51,602 bases of DNA from Mycolicibacter senuensis (GCF_003284925.1 NZ_QMEX01000017.1:1-51602), one strand, 5' to 3'. Numbered from the stretch's first letter, positions 28,529 to 37,750 are shown. Numbers and translations: made by a program. The notes: generated from the letters alone by a model not told the origin.

Positions 28529-29304
28529 GGCTGCACCCAGTGCGAGTCGAGCCCGAAGTCCGAGAGGTACTTGGTCGAACTCCAACCGCCGTCCACCACG
28601 ATGGTCTGGCCGTTGATGAACTCGCCGGCCTCCGAGCACAAGAAGGCGACGGTGTTGGCGATGTCGTCCACCCGGCCCAGTCGCGGATACGGCGTCATCT
28701 CGGTGTTGATCTTGCGGAAGCGCGGGTCGTCGAGGCGTTGTTCGACCATCGGCGTGACGGTGACCCCGGGGGCCACCGCGTTGCACCGGATGCCCTGGGC
28801 TCCGTACTGGCAGGCGATGTGGGTGGTCAGCGCGGTCATCCCGCCCTTGGCGGCGGAGTACGCCCCGCCGCGCAGGCCGCCGACCACCGCGAAGGTGGAG
28901 GTGACGTTGATGATCGCCGACCCGGGCCGCAGGTGCGGCAGCACCTCACGCGCCAGCCGGAACGGTGCCCGCAGCATCAGGTTCAGGAAGTGGTCGAGGG
29001 TGTCGTCGTCGGTGTCGTGCAGCGGTTTCGGGCTGCCGACGCCGGCATTGTTGATCAGAAAGTCCACCCGGCCCCACCGGGCCAGCGCGGCATCGACGAT
29101 CTGCTGCGGCGCGTCGGCCGCGGTGAGGTCGACGGCCAGCGTGGCGACCCGATCCGGATCGCCGATCTCGGCGGTGAGCCCGGCCAGCCGATCGGCGTCG
29201 CGGCCGGTCCCCAGCACGGCCAGCCCGTCCGCGGCAAGCTTTGTGGCGCAGCCGAATCCGATTCCGCTGCTGGCACCCGTCACGATCGCCACCTGCATGC
29301 TCAC
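28525..29304 (-). CDS. SDR-family oxidoreductase
   Basis: A 259-residue classical short-chain dehydrogenase. It shows T-G-A-S-S-G-I-G at residues 9-16, N-N-A-G-V near residue 86, a catalytic serine in N-V-T-S-T and Y-S-A-A-K. The C-terminus has G-Q-T-I-V-V-D-G-G, typical of FabG-like enzymes. The GTG at 29304 overlaps the preceding synthetase stop (GTGA); an ATG two codons later is an alternative. Lying between two acyl-CoA synthetases, it probably oxidises or reduces a hydroxy/keto group on the acid handled by this operon. Confidence 0.88.
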   Translation of the reverse strand: MSMQVAIVTGASSGIGFGCATKLAADGLAVLGTGRDADRLAGLTAEIGDPDRVATLAVDLTAADAPQQIVDAALARWGRVDFLINNAGVGSPKPLHDTDDDTLDHFLNLMLRAPFRLAREVLPHLRPGSAIINVTSTFAVVGGLRGGAYSAAKGGMTALTTHIACQYGAQGIRCNAVAPGVTVTPMVEQRLDDPRFRKINTEMTPYPRLGRVDDIANTVAFLCSEAGEFINGQTIVVDGGWSSTKYLSDFGLDSHWVQP

Positions 29305-30848
29305 TCACCTACCTTCGACCGGGCCAGCACCGCCCGGATGCGCTGCTTGACAACCTTTCCGGCATCGTTCTTCGGCAGCTCGTCCCAGATCTCCACCTGC
29401 TCGGGCGCCTTGAACACCGCCACACCCTGCGCGGTCAGCAGCTCGCGCAACTCGGCCACGTCGGGCGCGGTGCCGCCGGCTGGGACGATCACGGCGCAGG
29501 CGCGTTCCCCGGTGCGCTCGTCGGGCACACCCACCACGGCGATCTCGGCGATGCCGGGATGGCCGATCAGGATGTCCTCCACCTCTCGCGCGGAGATGTT
29601 CTCCCCGTTGCGGATGATGACGTCCTTGAGTCGGCCGGTGACCAGCAGGTACTCGTCGTCGACCCAGCGGCCCAGATCGCCGGTGGCGAAGTAGCCTTCG
29701 GCGTCGAAGCAGCCCCGCGCGTCCTCGCTGCGCCGGTAACCCACCAGCATCTGCGGCCCCCGGACGTAGATCTCGCCCTCGCCGTCCGGGGCGCCGCGGT
29801 GGGCGACCAACTTGATATCGGCGATCCCGGCCCGGCCGTCGGTGTCCGCGGCGTAGGCGCGCTCGTGGGCACCGACCGCGCCGACCGTGGTCACCGGAAC
29901 CTCGCTGGACCCGTACACCCGGGTGACGGCGGCGCCGTCGAAGTAGTCGGCCGCCTCGCGGATCAACGACGCCGGCACGGCTGCCCCGCCGCAGACGAAG
30001 AGCTTCAGGTCGGGCAACCGGGTGCCGGCGCGACGGGCGGCGGCCAGCAATTGGGCCAGAAACGGCGTCGCCCCGGCCACGTGGGTGCAGTGTTCGGCCC
30101 GCATCAGCGCCACCGCCGCCTCGGCATCCCAGCTGTCCATCAGCACCGCGGTCGTGCCCAGCAGCAGCGGTGCCTCGAACGCATAGATCGACCCGCCGAT
30201 ATGGGCGATCGGAGACGGCACCAGGAACGTGGCGCCGCTCTCCATCAGCCAGTGCCGCCCGAGCTGAGCGATCAGCGCGTTGATCGAGTTATGGCTGTGC
30301 AGCACGCCTTTCGCTCGGCCGGTGGTACCAGAGGTGTACAGCAGCAACAGCACCGCGTCCGGGTCCACCGGCGGCAGCGACACCGCGCGCGGGTGGTCGG
30401 TCAGCGCACGGTAGTCGGTGCCGGCGGCCGGGCCGGATGCGCGCACCAACACCACCTCCGGCGGCTCGGCGAGGGCAGCGGTCACCCGGGTCAGCATGGC
30501 GGCGTAGTCGTGACCGCGGAAGCGCTGCGGGGCGAACAACATTCGGCTGCCCGAATCCGACAGGATGAACGTCAGCTCCGCATCCCGCAGCGACGGCAGG
30601 ATCGGGTTGACCACCATCTGAGCCAGTGCCGCGGCCAGGTAGACCACGGCGGCCTCGTGCCAGTTCGGCAGCATGAACGACACCACGCTGCCCGCCGGCA
30701 TCTTCTGCGACATCGCGCCGGCCAGCGCGTGGGCAGCGGAATGCAACTCCCGGCAGGTCAGCCGGGTCTCGCCGTCGACGAGCAGAACACGGTTGGGAGC
30801 CCGATCGGTTTCCTGCGCCAGGGCGTCGGCCAGCGTGTGCAGCCTCAT
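29301..30848 (-). CDS. Acyl-CoA synthetase (AMP-forming)
   Basis: A 515-residue ANL-family ligase, different from its neighbour. The P-loop L-L-Y-T-S-G-T-T-G-R-A-K-G is near residue 170, A5 reads Y-G-S-S-E-V-P, A7 is A-T-G-D-L-G and the hinge is R-L-K-D-V-I-I-R-N-G-E. The catalytic lysine is in N-D-A-G-K-V-V-K. The R-N-G-E-N-I-S hinge and short linker are of the cyclohexanecarboxylate/benzoate-CoA ligase style, so a cyclic acid is possible (weak inference). Its ATG overlaps the GntR stop by four bases. Member of the 33183-to-27050 operon. Confidence 0.9.
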   Translation of the reverse strand: MRLHTLADALAQETDRAPNRVLLVDGETRLTCRELHSAAHALAGAMSQKMPAGSVVSFMLPNWHEAAVVYLAAALAQMVVNPILPSLRDAELTFILSDSGSRMLFAPQRFRGHDYAAMLTRVTAALAEPPEVVLVRASGPAAGTDYRALTDHPRAVSLPPVDPDAVLLLLYTSGTTGRAKGVLHSHNSINALIAQLGRHWLMESGATFLVPSPIAHIGGSIYAFEAPLLLGTTAVLMDSWDAEAAVALMRAEHCTHVAGATPFLAQLLAAARRAGTRLPDLKLFVCGGAAVPASLIREAADYFDGAAVTRVYGSSEVPVTTVGAVGAHERAYAADTDGRAGIADIKLVAHRGAPDGEGEIYVRGPQMLVGYRRSEDARGCFDAEGYFATGDLGRWVDDEYLLVTGRLKDVIIRNGENISAREVEDILIGHPGIAEIAVVGVPDERTGERACAVIVPAGGTAPDVAELRELLTAQGVAVFKAPEQVEIWDELPKNDAGKVVKQRIRAVLARSKVGE

Positions 30849-31582
30849 GGGCCGGGCTGTCCCATCACCCGGTGCAGCGTCATCGAATACCGGTAGTCGT
30901 CGCCGGCGTGGGTGTTCACCGTCACCTGCGCGATCTCGCCCTCGGAGGTGGTGTAGCTGCGCTGCATCTGCAGTGCGGCGGTTCCGGGTTCGACGGCCAG
31001 TTCGCCGGCGAGTTCGGCGGTGACGATCACCGCGCGGATGTGCTGGCGCACCTCAACGACGCTGACGCCGAACACGTCCTCGATCAGCGGGAAGATCGGA
31101 CCGGTGTGCCGCTGCAGCAATCGGCCGACGCGCGCGAACGCGCGGTTGATGTAGTACTCGGTCCGGCAGATCGGCGCGCGCTGGCCGTCGGCTCGCCGGT
31201 AGCCGCGCACCGCCAGCCAGTCGGTGCCCGCCGGCAGCCCGGTGCGCGCGGCGATTTCGTCGTCGACGGTGACCATGGCATTGGCGTCGATCTCGAAGGA
31301 GGCGCCGGCCGCGAAGGCGACCAGGTCATCGATCGACACCACGTCCTGGGCATAGCAGTTCGTCGCCGTGCGGGGAATCACCACGGTGCCCGCGCGGGGC
31401 CGGGACACCACCAGGTTGTCCTCCCGCAGCCGCCGCAGCGCTTCGCGGACGGTGTACCGGCTGACCGAGAACCGTTCGCACAGTTCGTGTTCGGTGGGCA
31501 GCTGGGAACCCACCGGATAGACCCCGTCGGCGATCTCCTTGCGCAGGGCCCGCGCAACCTTGAGGTAGCGGTGGTCGGTCAC
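30845..31582 (-). CDS. GntR-family regulator with UTRA domain
   Basis: A 245-residue HutC-subfamily GntR regulator. The winged helix covers residues 1-70, with Q-L-P-T-E-H-E-L-C-E-R-F-S-V-S-R-Y-T-V-R-E-A-L-R-R-L (split here: the helix-turn-helix centres on S-R-Y-T-V-R). The UTRA effector domain follows from about residue 80, with Y-Y-I-N-R-A-F. GTG at 31582 overlaps the stop of the beta-propeller gene, and its own stop overlaps the synthetase start, so it is co-transcribed with the genes it probably controls. A GTC-CA-GAC palindrome at 33211 in the operon promoter is a plausible operator for this subfamily. Confidence 0.9.
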   Translation of the reverse strand: MTDHRYLKVARALRKEIADGVYPVGSQLPTEHELCERFSVSRYTVREALRRLREDNLVVSRPRAGTVVIPRTATNCYAQDVVSIDDLVAFAAGASFEIDANAMVTVDDEIAARTGLPAGTDWLAVRGYRRADGQRAPICRTEYYINRAFARVGRLLQRHTGPIFPLIEDVFGVSVVEVRQHIRAVIVTAELAGELAVEPGTAALQMQRSYTTSEGEIAQVTVNTHAGDDYRYSMTLHRVMGQPGP

Positions 31583-33183
31583 GGGTCGACCGGGTGCAGT
31601 GCCAGCACGCTGCCCTCCCCGTCGGCCGCGACGAACAGCGTGCCGTCCCGGCCGCGTGCGATGCCGGCGAACGGGCCCTGCGGACCGGAGAACGGCGGCA
31701 TGCCCTTCAGCGGTTTAGGCACCACGCCCGGCGGCGGTCCGATCGGCAGGCCGGCGGCGACGGTGTGCCGCGACCCGGTGGCCAGGTCGACGGCGAGCAC
31801 CTCGCGATTGCCCGCGTCCACGATGTAGAGCCGGCCGTCGGCCGGCAGAATGCCCTGCGGCCGGGCCAGGCCGTCGACGACCGTCTCGGTGCCGGACGCG
31901 CCGACCCGCACCACCCGCCCGGCGCCGGATTCGGCGACCAGGTAGGTCCCGTCATCGGCACGGACGATCCCGACCGGGCCCGCCAGCCCGGCGGCGAGTA
32001 CCTCGACGGTTCCGGCGTCCACGCGCAGCACCCGGCCGGTGCCGAACTCGGTGACCACCACCCCGGCGGGTCCGGCGGTGACCCCGTAGAGCTGGTCGAA
32101 GCCGTCGGCGAGCACCTCGCCGGCCGATTGCGCCGGCAGGTAGCGGCTGACCTGTCCACCGGAGGTGGTGACGACGAACTCGCCGGCGCCGACCGCGGTC
32201 ACCCCGCGGATGAAGCCGGGATAGCCGGGACTGAACAGCATGCCCAGCGTCTGCAGTCGGTTGTCGTCGCCGACCGCATAGAAGTAGGTGCCGTCGGCGA
32301 CGTAGAGCGTGCCGGTGGCGTCGACGGTGAGGTCCAGCGGCCAGTTCAGTCCGCCGGGCAGCACCGTGGTCACCGCACCGCCGGTGATCTCGGCGATCTC
32401 GCCGCTGAAGTTGGAGACGAACAGCCGCTCGCCGACGAATGTGCAGTTGTCCAAGCCGGGACTCAGCTGTGCCAGCACGGTCTGATCGCCGGTGCGCGGG
32501 TCGATGCGCAACACCTGGCCGCTGGCCGCTTGGGTCGAGACGATGAATCCGTCCGCGTCGAACTTCACCGAGTCGGGAACACCGAGATCGCCTGCAACCC
32601 GCTGCGGCAGGGCTTCGGTCGCCAACGGGTCGATGCGCCAGATCTCGTTGGCGGTCATCACCGGGAAGTACAGCAGCCCGTCGGGCCCCACCGCCATGGC
32701 GTTGGGCGACGGCAGGTTCTCGGCCAGGATGCGCTGCGCCCCGGTGGCACGGTCCAGCTCCATCAGCCGGCCGCCGTCGCGGCACTCCCCGACGAACAGC
32801 CGGTCTTGATGCACCGTGATCCCGTTGGCGCACGGTAGATCGTCGCGCAGTACCCGGGCGCGTCCGTTGTCGAGCGCACTGACCCGGGCGTCCATCACCT
32901 CGGTGGCATACAGCGTGCCGGCGGAGTCGAAGGCGACGTCGTCGGGGGCCACGACGTCCCCGCCGCGTGCGCTGATGACGGCCAGCTCGCCGGTGGACAC
33001 GTCCAGCGCGCTGATCTGGCTTCCGGTGACCTGGGCGACGTAGACCCGGCCGTCGGGGCCGGTCCGCAGGCCGTTGGCGCCGAACAGCCGGCTCGGGGCG
33101 GTCACCCGCTCCAACCGCCAGCCGGGTGCGACCGTCGGGTCGGTCCGCCCATCGCGCGGAAGAAGCGGGGAGGGTGCCGTCAT
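31579..33183 (-). CDS. NHL/SMP-30-type beta-propeller protein
   Basis: A protein of about 534 residues built of repeated blade motifs such as G-P-D-G-R-V-Y-V-A and D-A-T-G-T-L-Y-V-A-D, recurring roughly every 45 residues along its length. This is the layout of NHL, SMP-30 or Vgb-like beta-propellers. No signal peptide or membrane span is visible, so it is probably cytosolic. Members include lactonases, lyases and scaffold proteins. It heads the five-gene operon with GntR, two synthetases and an SDR, so a lactone-opening step is a reasonable guess. I prefer the ATG at 33183; a TTG at 33201 is in frame and neither has a well-spaced ribosome site. Confidence 0.8.
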   Translation of the reverse strand: MTAPSPLLPRDGRTDPTVAPGWRLERVTAPSRLFGANGLRTGPDGRVYVAQVTGSQISALDVSTGELAVISARGGDVVAPDDVAFDSAGTLYATEVMDARVSALDNGRARVLRDDLPCANGITVHQDRLFVGECRDGGRLMELDRATGAQRILAENLPSPNAMAVGPDGLLYFPVMTANEIWRIDPLATEALPQRVAGDLGVPDSVKFDADGFIVSTQAASGQVLRIDPRTGDQTVLAQLSPGLDNCTFVGERLFVSNFSGEIAEITGGAVTTVLPGGLNWPLDLTVDATGTLYVADGTYFYAVGDDNRLQTLGMLFSPGYPGFIRGVTAVGAGEFVVTTSGGQVSRYLPAQSAGEVLADGFDQLYGVTAGPAGVVVTEFGTGRVLRVDAGTVEVLAAGLAGPVGIVRADDGTYLVAESGAGRVVRVGASGTETVVDGLARPQGILPADGRLYIVDAGNREVLAVDLATGSRHTVAAGLPIGPPPGVVPKPLKGMPPFSGPQGPFAGIARGRDGTLFVAADGEGSVLALHPVDP

Positions 33184-33210
33184 ACCTTCGGACGCTACCA
33201 AGCGCAGTTA

Positions 33211-33218
33211 GTCCAGAC
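33211..33218. promoter_or_regulatory. Possible GntR/HutC-type operator
   Basis: GTCCAGAC, within TTAGTCCAGACAAT, resembles the GTCTAGAC core bound by several UTRA-domain GntR regulators, with one central change. It lies 28 bases upstream of the beta-propeller ATG in the promoter of the operon that encodes such a GntR protein. Confidence 0.4.
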
Positions 33219-33277
33219 AATAGCCGTCAGTGATGCGCGTCTGGGCCTTGACGCGCGAATAAGCGCTGCGGAATAGT

Positions 33278-33296
33278 GTTCTGCAATACGCAGAAC
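33278..33296. promoter_or_regulatory. 19-bp palindromic operator before CoA-transferase operon
   Basis: GTTCTGCAATACGCAGAAC has perfect 7-base arms around AATAC. It ends eight bases before the TTG start codon, overlapping the promoter or 5' end of the 33305-40483 operon. It does not resemble the TGAGAATNNNATTCTCA sites, so a different regulator, not obvious in the window, should bind it. Confidence 0.6.
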
Positions 33297-33304
33297 GGAG
33301 TATT

Positions 33305-34495
33305 TTGTCCGAACAAATCACGGTGGACGTCGCTGGGGGCGCTCCGGCGAGCGGACCACTGCATGGTGTCCGCGTGGTCGACCTGACGACCATGGTGATG
33401 GGCCCCTACTGCACGCAGATCATGGCCGACATGGGCGCCGATGTCATCAAGGTCGAGCCGCCCGAAGGCGATGCCACCCGCTACATCTCGGCGGGCCCGG
33501 CGCCGGACATGAGCGGGGTGTTCGTCAACGTCAACCGCGGCAAACGCGGCATCGTGCTGGACCTGCGCACCGACGAAGGCAAGGCGGCGATGACCGCGCT
33601 GATCGCCGGCGCCGACGTGTTCATCCATTCGATGCGCGCCAAGGCGATCACCAAGCTGGGCCTGGACTACGGCGCGGTGGCCGCGATCAACCCCGCGATC
33701 GTCTACACCAACTGCTACGGCTATTCCCGGCGCGGCCCCGAGGGCGACCGCCCGGCCTACGACGACACCATCCAGGCCGAATGCGGACTGCCCGCGGTGC
33801 AACAGCAACTCACCGGCCGGGCCGACTACGTGGGCACCATCATGGCCGACAAGATCGCCGGGCTGACCGCGCTGTACGCCACGATGATGGCGCTGTTCCA
33901 CCGGGAGCGCACCGGGCAGGGCCAGGAGGTCGAGGTCGCGATGTTCGAGACCATGGCCTCGTTCATGCTCGTCGAACACGCCAACGGCGCGATGTTCGAC
34001 CCGCCGCTGGGGCCGGCGGTCTACCCGCGCACGGTGGCGCCCAACCGGCGCCCGTATCAGACCAGCGACGGACATATCGCCGCGCTGATCTACAACGACA
34101 AGCACTGGAACGCCTTCATCGATGCCGTGCAGCCGCCCTGGGCCTCCGAGCAGTACGCCACCCTGGCGCAGCGCGCCCAGCAGATCGACACCGTGTATGG
34201 ACTGCTGGCCGAGACCATGACAGAACGCACCACCGCGCAATGGCTGAAGCTGTTGCACGAGTTGGAGATTCCAGCCGCCCCGCTGAACGCCCCGGGTGAC
34301 CTCTTCGACGATCCGCACCTCAACGCGGTCGGCCTGTTCGAGACCGTCGACACCCCGGCCGGACCGGTGCGCTTTCCCGGCGTGCCCACCTGGCTGTCGC
34401 GCACCCCCGGCCGGGTTGCCGGCCCCGCGCCGGAGCTGGGAGCCCACACCGCGGTGGTGCTCGCCGAACTCGGGCTCGACGGAGCGCGCGCGTGA
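33305..34495 (+). CDS. Class III (CaiB/BaiF) CoA-transferase
   Basis: A 396-residue CoA-transferase of standard length. It shows M-G-P-Y-C-T-Q-I-M-A-D-M-G-A-D-V-I-K near residue 33, N-R-G-K-R-G-I-V-L-D-L, and the catalytic aspartate in I-M-A-D-K-I-A-G-L near residue 178. The TTG at 33305 has GGAG eight bases upstream and gives the expected N-terminus. It would charge the pathway acid with CoA taken from a CoA ester. It heads an operon of overlapping genes with four acyl-CoA dehydrogenase subunits and a ThDP enzyme; the stop overlaps the next GTG. Confidence 0.92.
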   Translation: MSEQITVDVAGGAPASGPLHGVRVVDLTTMVMGPYCTQIMADMGADVIKVEPPEGDATRYISAGPAPDMSGVFVNVNRGKRGIVLDLRTDEGKAAMTALIAGADVFIHSMRAKAITKLGLDYGAVAAINPAIVYTNCYGYSRRGPEGDRPAYDDTIQAECGLPAVQQQLTGRADYVGTIMADKIAGLTALYATMMALFHRERTGQGQEVEVAMFETMASFMLVEHANGAMFDPPLGPAVYPRTVAPNRRPYQTSDGHIAALIYNDKHWNAFIDAVQPPWASEQYATLAQRAQQIDTVYGLLAETMTERTTAQWLKLLHELEIPAAPLNAPGDLFDDPHLNAVGLFETVDTPAGPVRFPGVPTWLSRTPGRVAGPAPELGAHTAVVLAELGLDGARA

Positions 34496-35673
34496 GCCTC
34501 GACTTCGACATGGGGCCACGCGCCGGCGCACTACGAGGCCAGCTGCGCGAGCTGATCGAACACGAGCTGCCGGAGCACTTCCCGGGCGCGTTCACCGACG
34601 ATCCGGCCGATCTGGCTGCCGCACAACGGTTCTGCCGGGTGCTCGCCGAGCGCGACTTGCTGTGCCTGTCCTGGCCGCAGCAGTTCGGCGGAGCGGACGC
34701 CTCGGTGTGGGAGCAGACCGTGGTCCGCGAGGAGATGTGGGCCCACCACGAACCGCGCGGGGCGCAGTACATGGGGGTCAACTGGGTCGGGCCGATCATC
34801 ATGCGGCACGGCACCCCCGAACAGCAGCGCCGGCACCTGCCGCCGATCGCCGCCGGCGAGGTGATCTGGTGCCAGGGCTTCTCCGAGCCCGAGGCCGGTT
34901 CCGACCTGGCGTCGCTGCGCACCCACGCCCGCCGCGATGGCGACGGCTGGCTGATCAACGGCCAGAAGATCTGGACCTCCTACGCGACCATGGCGCAGTG
35001 GTGTTTTCTGCTGGCCCGCACCACCCGCCTCGGTGAAGACCTCAAAGAAGGGGTGGCGACCAAGAAGCAGCAGGGCCTGACGGTGTTCCTGGTGCCGATG
35101 GACAACCCGGCGATCCAAGTCCGGCCGATCCGCACCATGATGGGCCCGCACCATCTCAACGAGGTGTTCTTCGACGACCTGCGGGTGACCGACGCCGACG
35201 TGCTGGGCGAGGTCGACGCCGGCTGGTCGATCGTGGCCGACGTGATGTCCTACGAACGGGTGGGCATCGCCCGCTACGCGCGCTGCGAACGCCTGCTTGC
35301 CGCCGCGCCGGACGCGCTCGGCGATCGCTGGGAGACGTTGCCCGCCGAATTGACGGCGCGGTGGGTGCGGATGCTCACGCACTGCCGGCGCGCCCGGCTG
35401 ATGGCCTACCGGGTGGTCTCGCTGCAGGCCAGCGGGCGGATTGCGCCGGGGGACGCGGCCGCCTACCGGATCGCGGTCACCCGGCTGGACCAGGAGAGCG
35501 CCGAGGTCCTGATGGAGATCGCCGCCGAAGCCCCGGGCGGACCGCGGGGGCAGTGGTTCCGTGCCGAGGTCGACGACCACTGGCGCTATTCGCAGGCCGC
35601 CACCGTCTCGTCGGGCAGCATCGAGATGCAGCGCATCCTGCTCTCCCGCGCGCTGTTGGCGGGGTCGCGATGA
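34492..35673 (+). CDS. Acyl-CoA dehydrogenase, alpha-type subunit (pair 1)
   Basis: A 393-residue ACAD with the flavin/substrate motif G-F-S-E-P-E-A-G-S-D-L near residue 128, N-G-Q-K-I-W-T-S, and a glutamate in S-Y-E-R-V-G-I near residue 257 at the position of the catalytic base in the isovaleryl-type enzymes. The C-terminus has S-S-G-S-I-E-M-Q-R, a variant of the usual G-G-T-S-E-I-Q. The shorter ACAD-like gene that overlaps its stop is the expected beta partner, giving an alpha2beta2 enzyme as known for FadE pairs in sterol degradation. GTG start overlaps the CoA-transferase stop by four bases. Confidence 0.9.
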   Translation: MSLDFDMGPRAGALRGQLRELIEHELPEHFPGAFTDDPADLAAAQRFCRVLAERDLLCLSWPQQFGGADASVWEQTVVREEMWAHHEPRGAQYMGVNWVGPIIMRHGTPEQQRRHLPPIAAGEVIWCQGFSEPEAGSDLASLRTHARRDGDGWLINGQKIWTSYATMAQWCFLLARTTRLGEDLKEGVATKKQQGLTVFLVPMDNPAIQVRPIRTMMGPHHLNEVFFDDLRVTDADVLGEVDAGWSIVADVMSYERVGIARYARCERLLAAAPDALGDRWETLPAELTARWVRMLTHCRRARLMAYRVVSLQASGRIAPGDAAAYRIAVTRLDQESAEVLMEIAAEAPGGPRGQWFRAEVDDHWRYSQAATVSSGSIEMQRILLSRALLAGSR

Positions 35674-36590
35674 TCCTCGAACTCGGCGCGGACGCCGAAG
35701 AATACGGGCGGGCGGCACTGCGGGCGTTCGACGCGGCCGGTGGCGACGAGCTGGTGGTGCGCGCCGACGCCGACCCGGCCGTGCGCGACGAGCTGGTCTC
35801 CCCGGTGCTGCGTGGCCTCGGCGCATTCGACCTCAAGCCCCGTGCCGACGCCGACGAACTCGAAGCCGCCGCCGCGCTGTGCCGCAGCGCCGGCTACTGG
35901 GCGCTGCCTTACCCGGTGGCCGAATGCCTTTCGGCGCCCGCCGGTCTCGATGTTGACGGCCTCATCGTGGTCGCCGAGCACGAGCCCGCCGGGGCGGTGG
36001 CGGGGTTGTCGAAACGGTGGGCCGCGGTCACGCTGGCCGGGGTGCGCAGCACGGCGGTGACGCAACCGGCGGCCGGACCGGGGCTGGTTGCCGAGCTGAC
36101 GCTGACCGAGCTCGACACCGCCGGCGCCGATGACGTGGCACTGGCGCTGGCGCTGGGATGCTGGACATTGCTGGGGATGCTGGACCGGGCGCTGGACCTC
36201 ACGAAAGACCATGTGCGGCTGCGTGAACAGTTCGGCCAGCCGCTGGCGAAGTTCCAGGGCGTGCAGTTCCAGCTGACCGATGCCGAAGTGGAACGCGCCG
36301 GGCTGGACATACTGGCCAAGTACGCGCTGTGGAGCATCGCGACCGCACGCCCCGAAGCGGTCGACGACGCGCTGGCGCTGCGCGCGGCGGCGCTAGAAGC
36401 CGCCGACGTGGTATTCCGGGTCTGCCACCAACTGCACGGCGCCGTCGGGTTCTGCGACGAGACGGCCCTGTCCTGGCTGTCGCGTTACAGCCAACCGCTG
36501 CGCCGGCTGCCGTGGGGGCTCTCGGCGACCCGCGGGCTGCTGGTCGAGCGCGCCGGCCGCACCGGGCTGACGGGACTCTACGCAGGATGA
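35670..36590 (+). CDS. Acyl-CoA dehydrogenase, beta-type subunit (pair 1)
   Basis: A short (306-residue) ACAD-like protein. The middle flavin-binding domain with the E-P-E-A-G-S-D motif is missing or degenerate. The C-terminal half keeps R-L-R-E-Q-F-G-Q-P-L-A-K-F-Q, which contacts FAD across the dimer, and Q-L-H-G-A-V-G-F. It has no obvious catalytic glutamate, so it should depend on the alpha subunit encoded just upstream. Its ATG overlaps that gene's stop (ATGA), and its own stop overlaps the next alpha gene, which supports equimolar production. Confidence 0.87.
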   Translation: MILELGADAEEYGRAALRAFDAAGGDELVVRADADPAVRDELVSPVLRGLGAFDLKPRADADELEAAAALCRSAGYWALPYPVAECLSAPAGLDVDGLIVVAEHEPAGAVAGLSKRWAAVTLAGVRSTAVTQPAAGPGLVAELTLTELDTAGADDVALALALGCWTLLGMLDRALDLTKDHVRLREQFGQPLAKFQGVQFQLTDAEVERAGLDILAKYALWSIATARPEAVDDALALRAAALEAADVVFRVCHQLHGAVGFCDETALSWLSRYSQPLRRLPWGLSATRGLLVERAGRTGLTGLYAG

Positions 36591-37750
36591 CCGGCACCGG
36601 TGATTTCCGCGCCCAGGTACGCCAGTGGTGCGCCGACAACATCCCGGCAGACTGGCGCCGCACCCAGACCGGGATCAGCGAGGCCGAGTTCGTCGACTTC
36701 CAGCGCCGCTGGTTCGCCACGCTGCACAGTGCCGGGTTCGCCGTGCCGCACTGGCCGCGCGAATGGGGCGGCGGCATGTCGGTGGCCGAACAGGCCGTGC
36801 TGTATCAGGAGCTGGCCGCCCACGACGCGCCGCGGCTGGTGCTGGCCTTCGTCGGCATCCACCACGCGGCGGCCACCCTGCTGGCCGCCGGCACCGAGGA
36901 GCAGCGCCGCCGGCACCTGCCGGGGATCCTCGACGGCGAGATCTGGGTGCAGGGCTTCTCCGAACCCGAGGCCGGCTCGGACCTGGCGTCGCTGCGCACC
37001 ACCGCGCGCCGGGTGGGCGACACCTATGTGATCAATGGCCAGAAGCTGTGGGCCAGCGGCGCGAGCCACGCCCAATGGTGTCTGCTGCTGGCCCGCACCG
37101 ACCCGGATGCCCCCAAGCGCAAAGGGATCTCGTACTTCCTGCTGGACATGGCCACCCCCGGGGTGCAGGTGCGGCCGATCCGCAACGCCGTCGGCGATGA
37201 GCATTTCTGCGAGATCTTCCTCGATGACGTGGTGATCCCGGCGGCCAACCTGATCGGGGCCGAGAACACCGGCTGGCAGGTGGCGCAGGCGACGCTCGGG
37301 GCCGAACGCGGCATGACCATGCTTGAGCTGGCCGAGCGGCTGGGCTGCGCGGGTTTCCGCTGGCTGGTGCAGGCCGCGCCGACCGACGACCCGGTGGTGG
37401 CCGACAGGTTGGCGCAGCTGGAAACCGAGATCACCGGCCTGCGGGCGATGTGCCGCCGACTCGTGGAAGACGTCGAGGCCGGCACGGCCGGGCCCGCCGA
37501 CGCCTCGATCGTGAAGCTCTACTACAGCGAGCTGTTGCAGCGGCTCACCGACTTCGGCGCCGAGATCGGCGGTTTGGCCGCGCACACGGCGCTGGCCAAA
37601 CCCCTGTCCAGCGGCTGGGAGTCGGGATCCTGGGTGCTGGATTTCATCGGCTCCTGGGAGTGGACCATCCCCGGCGGCTCCAGCGAGATCCAGCGCACCA
37701 TCATCGGCGAACGCGGCCTGGGATTGCCGCGAGAACCGAGCCTGCGGTGA
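36587..37750 (+). CDS. Acyl-CoA dehydrogenase, alpha-type subunit (pair 2)
   Basis: A 387-residue ACAD closely similar in layout to the gene at 34492, sharing the segment Q-G-F-S-E-P-E-A-G-S-D-L-A-S-L-R-T and N-G-Q-K-L-W. The likely catalytic glutamate is in G-A-E-R-G-M-T near residue 243, and the C-terminus has a clean G-G-S-S-E-I-Q-R. The shared stretches suggest that the two alpha/beta pairs arose by duplication of a unit. It overlaps its neighbours on both sides by four bases. Substrate probably differs from pair 1, for example a shortened or ring-opened intermediate (inference). Confidence 0.91.
   Translation: MTGTGDFRAQVRQWCADNIPADWRRTQTGISEAEFVDFQRRWFATLHSAGFAVPHWPREWGGGMSVAEQAVLYQELAAHDAPRLVLAFVGIHHAAATLLAAGTEEQRRRHLPGILDGEIWVQGFSEPEAGSDLASLRTTARRVGDTYVINGQKLWASGASHAQWCLLLARTDPDAPKRKGISYFLLDMATPGVQVRPIRNAVGDEHFCEIFLDDVVIPAANLIGAENTGWQVAQATLGAERGMTMLELAERLGCAGFRWLVQAAPTDDPVVADRLAQLETEITGLRAMCRRLVEDVEAGTAGPADASIVKLYYSELLQRLTDFGAEIGGLAAHTALAKPLSSGWESGSWVLDFIGSWEWTIPGGSSEIQRTIIGERGLGLPREPSLR

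Noticed and set aside
29241..30896. A 551-codon plus-strand open frame opposite the acyl-CoA synthetase
   Set aside because: The minus-strand synthetase has all the catalytic motifs; the opposite frame has none.
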